Shown here: positions 42,106-46,993 of the stretch, piece after piece
How positions within the stretch are numbered: the first letter of the stretch is position 1
Layout of the letters: the number at the start of each line of letters is the position of its first letter
Assembly: GCA_021372245.1 (NCBI GenBank)
Contig: JAJFUV010000172.1
Location: forward strand, 1-46,993
Length of the DNA stretch: 46,993 nucleotides
Reading direction: 5' to 3'
Source of the DNA: Terriglobales bacterium
GTDB lineage: Bacteria; Acidobacteriota; Terriglobia; Bryobacterales; Bryobacteraceae
Notes under the pieces: model-generated
Databases searched by the model: none
What the model was told of the DNA's origin: nothing
The model's input: the letters and a program-made list of their open reading frames with translations, nothing else
Translations under genes and position numbers: made by a program

Positions 42106-44415
42106 TCATTTCGACGCAGCGTAATAGCGCCGGTAGGAGTCGTAGTACGCCGCCTGAGGCCCCCTCGGGGTCCAGTCATTTAAGATGGTTCCCAGTAGCG
42201 GCGTCTCGTCATCGTCAAGCATTCGCTGAGCCTTCATGGCGCTCTCCTGGTCCGTGACGCCGGCCCGCACCACCAGAATCACCCCATCAGCCAGCCGCGC
42301 AATGGTACGTGTGTCGGCGAACATCAGCAATGGGGGGCTATCGATGATGACGGTGTCAAATTCGCGCCGCACGACTGCCATCAGTTCCCCAAACCGGGAA
42401 GCATAGAAGATCCCACTCGCGGAAAGGGGGGAGGATCCACTGGGCAGCACCAACAGTCCGGGAATCTCCGTGCGCTGCCCCAGTTGTTGTGCCTTGCATT
42501 CGGACATGGGCATTACACCTTGCACCAAGTCCACCAGCCCTGGCTGCCTTTCGAGCGAGAAGATGTCGTGGAGCCGCGATTTGCGGAGGTCCCCGTCAAT
42601 CAATAGTACGCGACCGTGAACTTCGGCCATGGCCACCGCTAAATTGGCGCTGAGGGTCGTCTTCCCTTCCCGCTGATGTGGGCTCGTAATCACCATCACC
42701 TTGGGCCGGAATCCACGGGCGTTGCCGAAGACCACCGACGCGATAGTGGCGCGGCAGGATTCAGCCAGCAACGATGGTTTGTCCAGCCAGCTCTTGAATT
42801 CCGCGGTGTGACGACCATTGCTCCCCCCTGATCTTCCCAGGCGTTTATGCTTGCCCTGGCGCGGACTGACAGCCGCACTGAACGCCGTGGAAGGGATGAC
42901 GCCCAATTCCGGAACCTTCAGCAGTTGGCTCGCCTCGCCCGGCGCGCGAAGGCTGGAATCCAGGCGTTCACGGAGGAAGGCGAGGCCGCAGCCGACGATC
43001 AGGCCCGACATCAAACCGAGCGACGTGTACATATACCAGAGAGGCCGGTTGGGTTTGGTGGCGGGCACGGCTTCGTCCAGTACGCGCACGGTGCTCGTGG
43101 GAACCGCTGCTGCCGCTTCGGCCTGGTTCGCTTGTTGCAGCAGAGCCTGGTAGAGCTGCCGGTCAGTTTCCAACGCGCGCTTCAAAATGTTGTGTTCCAT
43201 GTTCTTGGCGGTTTGCGACGCCACCACCCTGGATTGCGCCCCGTGTGCGGCAGCCAACAACTTCTCGCGCTTCAGCGCTGTCTCGTAGTCGTTTTGGATA
43301 CGCCGCAGAACGTTCGCAACTTCCTTCTTCAGAGCAGTCTCCAGTTGACTGATTTGCGCATTCACTCTCAGCACTTTGAAGTGCGCCGGTCCCAACGTTA
43401 CTTCAAGCTCGGACCTCTGCCGCTGCAAATCACTGATCCGCGCCTGATATTCGCGCAGCTTGGGATCGTCAACCACGTCTGGTAGCGTCTCGGGAGGGGC
43501 CGTCTTGGCCATTTCGTTGCGGGTTTGCTTGTTGATGCGGTCGGCCTGAATTGCCGACAGCTCCGCCTGCAATTGCTTCAGTTTGGTATCCGCCAAGCTC
43601 TCAATCTGTTCATTCGAAGGAACGCCTGACTTGCGAGCTTCGTCCTGGAGCCGGCCTTCGGATTCTTCCAGTTTGACCTTGGCCTGCTCCAGGCGGTCTC
43701 CGACCCACTTGCCTATGCGTTGTGCGCTCTTGACGCGCGCCTCCAAGGCCTCATCCAGGTATTCACTCGCCAGAACATTCAGGAAATTGGCGGCGATCTC
43801 CGCAATGGTGGACTCGCAGCGGATCTCCACGACCCGCGAGCCCTTGAGCGGCGCAGCCTTGACGCTTTCCGCGCAAGCGCTGATGGCCTGCCTCGTGAAG
43901 GCCATGGGATCGCCCGGAAGCACTCGCAAACGCATTCTAAGTCTGTCGATATGGCTGGATTGCGGGATGGCTTGCGGGATGACCTCGCGAGCCAACCGGT
44001 CCAAGACGCGCCGGCGCATGAACGCACTCTCAATGATCTGAATCTGTGTCTGGATGTTGGCTTCCGTGGGCGCATAACTTCCGGCGCCGGCCTGTGGATC
44101 CACTTCGTTGAGATTCATGAAGTTCTCGCTCATCCCCTGTACCTCGACGGTGGTTCTCGCCAGATACATGGAAGGCTGAGGGATTACAGCCAGGCCGCCG
44201 AGAATGCCGCCGAAGAGCGCGATGGTGAAGATCATCCACTTCCTGCGCCGCAGCATGTGCCAGTACTCCAGCAGGCCGCCGGAACCGGGCGCTCCTGGGA
44301 GAGGAGGGCCCCAGTACGCAGCGTGGTGGCCGGTCTCGATGTTCCTCTCCGGCCGCTGCCTCAGAGGTATGATCTCTTTGGATTCGCCAGGCGGCACTAC
44401 GTTGTATTCGTCCAT
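42106..44415 (-). CDS. wzc: Wzc-type chain-length regulator with tyrosine autokinase domain
   Basis: A 769-residue polysaccharide co-polymerase from the ATG at 44415; upstream frame is neighbour shadow. It has a first membrane helix (about 61-78), a Wzz domain, long coiled coils in the periplasmic part (about 200-430), a second helix (460-482), then a BY-kinase domain: Walker A in TSPHQREGKTTLSANLA (about 577-590), Walker A' in VLLIDGDLRKSRLH, Walker B in VIIDSPPLLMF, and a Tyr-rich tail (YYDSYRRYY near 757-765) for autophosphorylation. It controls polymer length and export with the Wza-type protein encoded just before it. The ~50-residue cytoplasmic N-terminus is longer than in E. coli Wzc. 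Confidence 0.95.
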   Translation of the reverse strand: MDEYNVVPPGESKEIIPLRQRPERNIETGHHAAYWGPPLPGAPGSGGLLEYWHMLRRRKWMIFTIALFGGILGGLAVIPQPSMYLARTTVEVQGMSENFMNLNEVDPQAGAGSYAPTEANIQTQIQIIESAFMRRRVLDRLAREVIPQAIPQSSHIDRLRMRLRVLPGDPMAFTRQAISACAESVKAAPLKGSRVVEIRCESTIAEIAANFLNVLASEYLDEALEARVKSAQRIGKWVGDRLEQAKVKLEESEGRLQDEARKSGVPSNEQIESLADTKLKQLQAELSAIQADRINKQTRNEMAKTAPPETLPDVVDDPKLREYQARISDLQRQRSELEVTLGPAHFKVLRVNAQISQLETALKKEVANVLRRIQNDYETALKREKLLAAAHGAQSRVVASQTAKNMEHNILKRALETDRQLYQALLQQANQAEAAAAVPTSTVRVLDEAVPATKPNRPLWYMYTSLGLMSGLIVGCGLAFLRERLDSSLRAPGEASQLLKVPELGVIPSTAFSAAVSPRQGKHKRLGRSGGSNGRHTAEFKSWLDKPSLLAESCRATIASVVFGNARGFRPKVMVITSPHQREGKTTLSANLAVAMAEVHGRVLLIDGDLRKSRLHDIFSLERQPGLVDLVQGVMPMSECKAQQLGQRTEIPGLLVLPSGSSPLSASGIFYASRFGELMAVVRREFDTVIIDSPPLLMFADTRTIARLADGVILVVRAGVTDQESAMKAQRMLDDDETPLLGTILNDWTPRGPQAAYYDSYRRYYAASK

Positions 44416-44429
44416 CTTTACTTCAACCC

Positions 44430-45434
44430 TTAACGCACGGCGACGTAGATGAGTGCGGATGCTAGCGCCGGCACAGCATACATCGCCACTCTTCCCACAA
44501 CCGACCACTTACCGGCCGAGCTGCTAGGAATCACCAGAACATCGTTGGGGAGCAACGGGAAGTCATTGGCTTTGCCGGCCATGATCTTCTTGACGTCCAC
44601 CGGTACTTCGGCGCGCTTGGCTGTATCCAGGATGGGGCGCAGAACCATGGCCTTCTCCGGCTTAGCGTAAGGTGCCAAGCCACCCGTCATCGAGATGACT
44701 TGGGTTACCGAGAGCGAGTCCCGGTCCTGTAACTCGATCGGCCCGGCCCGGCCCACGGCACCACTCACGTATACCATTTCCCGCGGTGGAGCCTTGATCA
44801 CGTCGTAAGGTTTTAGAACGAGGTCCTCTTCCGGGTTTACGGTTTCCATCAGACGACTGAGGCTGATCTCCACCTCGCTGACCTGCCGTTCGTCGTTGTC
44901 CACCGCATTCGCCAGCGGGATGCGGCCGTATTCCAGTCTCCGCGTGATTCTCAGCCGCCGGCTGGCACCCGGCTGAAGGCCGCCGACCGCGGTCAACAAG
45001 TCGATCAAAGTCCGCCGGCCTTGCAGTGGATAGACGCCCGGACTCCTGAAACTGCCCACCAGAAACACAGGCTCGCTTCGGAACTGCACGATGTTGATGA
45101 TGACCTGCGGTTTACGGACGTAAGGCTTAAAACGCTCGTTGAGCAAGCCTTCCAGTTTCTCGATGCTCATACCGCCCACCTGGATCTTACCGAGCAATGG
45201 AATGTTGACATTGCCATCGCTGTCCACGCGGAAAGGCTTGTCGCTCACCTCCTCCAATTCAAGGACCCGAAGCATGATGACATCGTTGGGCCCCAGCACA
45301 TAGCCGCCTGCCACACGCCCCGGAGGAAGTTCAACTTCCTGTTTCTCCGCCGGTGCCACGGGCGCCTGTCCTAACAGCGTGAAGGCGGAGAATCCCAACC
45401 CCAGCAATATCAGCGTGAGCGATTTACGCGGCAT
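44430..45434 (-). CDS. wza: Wza-type polysaccharide export protein (Poly_export/SLBB)
   Basis: A 334-residue outer-membrane or periplasmic export protein from the ATG at 45434, chosen because MPRKSLTLILLGLGFSAFTLLGQ is a signal peptide; longer frames are shadow of the upstream gene. The Poly_export domain shows YVLGPNDVIMLRVLELEE, FRVDSDGNVNIPLLGKIQVGG and SIEKLEGLLNERFKPYVRKPQVIINI. Two SLBB domains follow (VFLVGSFRSPGVYPLQGRRTLIDLLTAVGG and VYVSGAVGRAGPIELQDRDSLSVTQVISMTGG). A C-terminal helix (VGRVAMYAVPALASALIYVAV) may be the outer-membrane pore helix. No lipobox Cys is seen, unlike E. coli Wza. It overlaps the upstream small gene by 11 bases. Confidence 0.93.
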   Translation of the reverse strand: MPRKSLTLILLGLGFSAFTLLGQAPVAPAEKQEVELPPGRVAGGYVLGPNDVIMLRVLELEEVSDKPFRVDSDGNVNIPLLGKIQVGGMSIEKLEGLLNERFKPYVRKPQVIINIVQFRSEPVFLVGSFRSPGVYPLQGRRTLIDLLTAVGGLQPGASRRLRITRRLEYGRIPLANAVDNDERQVSEVEISLSRLMETVNPEEDLVLKPYDVIKAPPREMVYVSGAVGRAGPIELQDRDSLSVTQVISMTGGLAPYAKPEKAMVLRPILDTAKRAEVPVDVKKIMAGKANDFPLLPNDVLVIPSSSAGKWSVVGRVAMYAVPALASALIYVAVR

Positions 45435-45777
45435 GACCGTCTCCCTCGGCGCATTCTTCGACCGCATGGGCTTTTGGTCGTGCGCCAGTCTCGGCTCGGA
45501 CAGGCATCCTCTCAGGCAGGCAGCCACCCGCGGCGCGGACCAATTCGCCGACTGTCTGTTTGAGTGTCCGGACATCGCGGTCGATTTGCTGCAGGTCGGC
45601 GGAGATTGAAGTGCGGTCGGGCGATGCGCCCTCTTCGAACATCCTCGTTATAGCCATCCGCGCCAGATCCGACAGGCTGCGTGCTCCCCGGCTTTCGCAG
45701 AGCTCACAGAATTGCCGATATTCGTCTTCCGACACCCGGAAGAACACTAATCGCGTTCTGCGTCTAGTTACCGCCAT
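45424..45777 (-). CDS. Small ribbon-helix-helix-like protein, possible regulator
   Basis: A 117-residue protein between the NusG-like gene and wza. The N-terminal ~50 residues (basic TRRRTRLVFFRVSEDEYRQF, then ARSLSDLARMAITRMFEEG) fit a ribbon-helix-helix pattern: one beta strand then two helices, as in CopG/Arc-type DNA-binding proteins. A short coiled coil (about residues 60-85, ISADLQQIDRDVRTLKQTVGELV) and a polar tail follow. An AGGAG site precedes the ATG. It overlaps the wza start by 11 bases, so it is part of the operon. A regulatory role for the locus is inferred from fold and place; I do not recognise a named family. Confidence 0.62.
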   Translation of the reverse strand: MAVTRRRTRLVFFRVSEDEYRQFCELCESRGARSLSDLARMAITRMFEEGASPDRTSISADLQQIDRDVRTLKQTVGELVRAAGGCLPERMPVRAETGARPKAHAVEECAEGDGHAA

Positions 45778-45843
45778 GGAATTTACTCCTGATGAGACGG
45801 GCCGGCGAAACGCAAGTCAGCCGGTCGTCCTTATAGCCTCTAA

Positions 45844-46383
45844 CTATGCTTCTCTAACCTCAGCAGCGCTATCGAGGTGCCGCGTCATTCGGGTCGGCAT
45901 GATCCAGGTACTGTCGATCTCGGCTGCCACGGACCGTTGCAGAAGCGTGACTGAAACCACCAGACGGCAGGTCTTCTTGAATTCCAGTAGTGCGCCCTTC
46001 AGTCCCACCAACGGGCCTCGGACGATCCGGACTGGATCGCCAATCTCAAGGTACGGCCATGGTTCGGCGGCGACCTGGGCCCGGACGATCCTCTCCAACG
46101 CAGCGACCTCGCCTTCGTCCACTGCCGCGGGCACCTTGCCGAAACTCACGATGTGCACAACGCCGGGACTTTGCAAGACGGGCAGCCGAAACTGCAGATC
46201 AAGACGGCATAGGACATAACCGGGAAGCAAGGGCAGGCGCAGAGTTTGCTTGCGGTCAGACCACCGCCGTTCGACCTCATAGGCGGGCACAAACTCCTCG
46301 TAACCCTTGCCATGCAGAATGGTCGCGGTAGTGAATTCGTAGTTCGACCTGACCCGTACGGCGTACCAGGGAAGACGTGTCAT
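45844..46383 (-). CDS. NusG paralogue (RfaH/UpxY-type transcription elongation factor)
   Basis: A 179-residue protein from the ATG at 46383. It opens LPWYAVRVRSNYEFTTATIL, then VPAYEVERRWSDRKQTLRLPLLPGYVLCRL, the NusG N-terminal domain that binds the RNA polymerase clamp, and ends with a KOW-type C-terminal domain (LEIGDPVRIVRGPLVGLKGALLEFKKTCRLVVSV). Specialised NusG paralogues at the head of long polysaccharide operons, such as UpxY, or acting on them, such as RfaH, suppress early termination. A GTG at 46407 is an alternative start that would overlap a small upstream frame. First gene of the 38-kb locus, with an ops-like element 45 bases upstream; it probably acts on its own operon. Confidence 0.92.
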   Translation of the reverse strand: MTRLPWYAVRVRSNYEFTTATILHGKGYEEFVPAYEVERRWSDRKQTLRLPLLPGYVLCRLDLQFRLPVLQSPGVVHIVSFGKVPAAVDEGEVAALERIVRAQVAAEPWPYLEIGDPVRIVRGPLVGLKGALLEFKKTCRLVVSVTLLQRSVAAEIDSTWIMPTRMTRHLDSAAEVREA

Positions 46384-46403
46384 ACGGTCGCACCCAGCGC
46401 GGA

Positions 46404-46490
46404 TCACTGTCCCGGCAGCCGCCTTGACAAGCTACCGCCCCTTCTGTCCCAGAGGACTTTCTTGCCTGCCTCAAACACTTCGCCATTCAT
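46404..46490 (-). CDS. Possible 28-codon leader peptide spanning the ops-like element
   Basis: From ATG at 46490 to TGA at 46404, a 28-residue frame starts MNGEVFEAGKKVLWD and ends RRLPGQ. A strong AGGGGGTG ribosome-binding site lies seven bases before the ATG. Its TGA overlaps a GTG (46407) that is in frame with the NusG-like gene, so the two could be translationally coupled. The ops-like element lies inside the frame. It is too short for sequence alone to prove coding. Confidence 0.35.
   Translation of the reverse strand: MNGEVFEAGKKVLWDRRGGSLSRRLPGQ
46428..46439 (-). promoter_or_regulatory. ops-like element in the leader of the polysaccharide operon
   Basis: On the minus strand the sequence is GGCGGTAGCTTG, matching the enterobacterial ops pause element GGCGGTAGCGTG at 11 of 12 positions, including the GCGGTAGC core that forms the small hairpin read by RfaH. 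It lies about 45 bases upstream of the NusG-paralogue ATG and about 150 bases from the proposed promoter. The same 12-mer also occurs once by chance inside the GH95 gene (2436-2447, antisense), so position rather than sequence alone carries the case. Confidence 0.5.
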
Positions 46491-46583
46491 CAGGTAACAC
46501 CCCCTTCCCCCAGGGTGCACGGTCCCCGTCGTGGGAAGACGGCCACCTAACCTAATCTGACGTTGTTTACCTTTGCTGCAGCA

Positions 46584-46618
46584 TTGACAATTGTGTACAT
46601 ACGACTAACAAATGTCAA
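46584..46618. repeat. Inverted repeat over the candidate promoter
   Basis: TTGACAATTGT (46584-46594) and ACAAATGTCAA (46608-46618) are inverted copies with 10 of 11 positions matching, 13 bases apart. The arms also resemble -35 boxes facing each other. A dimeric regulator site is a reasonable reading. Confidence 0.5.
46590..46618 (-). promoter_or_regulatory. Candidate promoter of the polysaccharide operon
   Basis: Reading the minus strand, TTGACA (46618-46613) is followed after 17 bases by CACAAT (46595-46590), a perfect -35 with a 4/6 match to the -10 consensus. Transcription would start near 46583, leaving a leader of about 200 bases with the small frame and the ops-like element. It overlaps an inverted repeat, which could let a regulator block it. 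Confidence 0.35.
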
Positions 46619-46993
46619 TAGATCTAGGGCAGGTATCTGGGCGGTTAGGAGCACAAGACAGGCACTGAACACGGGATCCAGTGTGTCTTAGACAAAGCCT
46701 GTGACGATGCCATTGGCACGCGACATGCCCTCCCAGGCAACTGTACCGCGCTGCCGCAGTTCATGGCCTGCCACAAACCGGGATCCAGTGTTATCGTCGT
46801 GACACACTTCGGCCCGGTACATTTCGCGCACGCTATGGCCGCCGTACCTTCGCTGGCTCCCCCATTCGCCCTCCAAAAGGTCGAGTAGGTGTCCCGGTAA
46901 CCTCTGCCTTCGTTTCCAGCAGCAGGATGACTTGCCCGCAATCCAGACCGTTGATCGCCCACACACAGAGACCGTTGACATTTGTCAATAACA
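46619..46993. other. Upstream region without a recognised gene
   Basis: About 375 bases between the candidate promoter and the window edge. Two overlapping minus-strand frames (97 and 105 codons) are open, but their products are Cys/Arg/Ser-rich with no domain I recognise. A 13-base direct repeat, CGGGATCCAGTGT, occurs at 46672-46684 and 46779-46791. It may be a decayed gene or mobile-element remnant; nothing firm can be said. Confidence 0.4.
46975..46988. repeat. Palindrome sharing the TTGACATTTGT motif
   Basis: TTGACATTTGTCAA is a near-perfect palindrome at the right edge. Its first 11 bases equal, in inverted orientation, the right arm of the repeat at 46584-46618. The shared motif suggests a common regulator site or the two ends of a small element. 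Confidence 0.4.

Noticed and set aside
44416..44508. Upstream extension of the Wzc-type protein
   Set aside because: The added residues are encoded within the end of wza and are Arg/Cys-rich; the ATG at 44415 follows the wza stop by 14 bases.
45435..45575. Upstream extension of the Wza-type protein
   Set aside because: It hides the signal peptide behind 47 residues that are a shadow of the small upstream gene.
46526..46542. Five-base hairpin CCGTC/GACGG in the leader region
   Set aside because: The stem is too short and has no U tract; it may matter for leader folding but cannot be called a terminator.
46645..46981. Two overlapping minus-strand frames upstream of the locus
   Set aside because: They overlap each other in different frames with Cys/Ser-rich products and no recognised motif; not enough support for a gene call.

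Overview
The window most likely comes from an acidobacterium of the Solibacter/Bryobacter type. The main pointer is the long secreted protein at 37332-41021: its last ~225 residues match the TIGR03437-type domain that is abundant in those genomes, and it sits behind BACON-like repeats. High GC, glycan-degrading enzymes and an exosortase-linked polysaccharide locus fit that placement. It is an inference from gene content; there is no rRNA or housekeeping gene to confirm it.

Layout. (1) 1-193: the start of an IS630-type transposase, cut by the left edge. (2) 342-7576: a carbohydrate-use patch in mixed orientations: a DUF4838-like protein (-), a GH95-like glycosidase (+), a sugar-binding-protein homologue with an SDR dehydrogenase (-), and a NagZ-like GH3 enzyme (+). 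(3) 7577-7958: a convergent gap with a long hairpin. (4) 46407 down to 7959: 31 genes, all on the minus strand over about 38 kb, nearly all with overlaps or very short gaps. This is one exopolysaccharide locus. (5) 46408-46993: the upstream control region, with an inverted repeat, a possible promoter, a small reading frame and an ops-like element.

In transcription order the locus holds: a NusG/RfaH/UpxY-type elongation factor; a small ribbon-helix-helix-like protein; Wza-type outer-membrane export protein; Wzc-type chain-length regulator/tyrosine kinase; Wzm ABC permease; a 1229-residue secreted propeller/BACON protein; Wzt ATPase with a C-terminal sugar-binding domain; a GH88/105-like hydrolase; a pyruvyl transferase; a run of glycosyltransferases (GT2, GT4, a GT-C membrane enzyme and one unclassified) with a Wzy/WaaL-like membrane protein and a hexapeptide acetyltransferase; a deacetylase, a FemAB-like transferase and a CapK-like adenylate-forming enzyme; a PglC-like initiating transferase with a DegT-type aminotransferase and a WbpM/PglF-type dehydratase; exosortase and EpsI; and three secreted proteins.

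A reasonable working model: the dehydratase and aminotransferase make an amino-deoxy sugar nucleotide, the PglC-like enzyme starts the chain on lipid carrier, the glycosyltransferases extend it, decoration enzymes add pyruvate and acyl groups and remove acetyl groups, and Wzm/Wzt plus Wza/Wzc export and size the polymer. Exosortase/EpsI would sort surface proteins, but no PEP-CTERM protein is present here. The NusG paralogue, with an ops-like site in its own leader, probably keeps polymerase going through the long operon.
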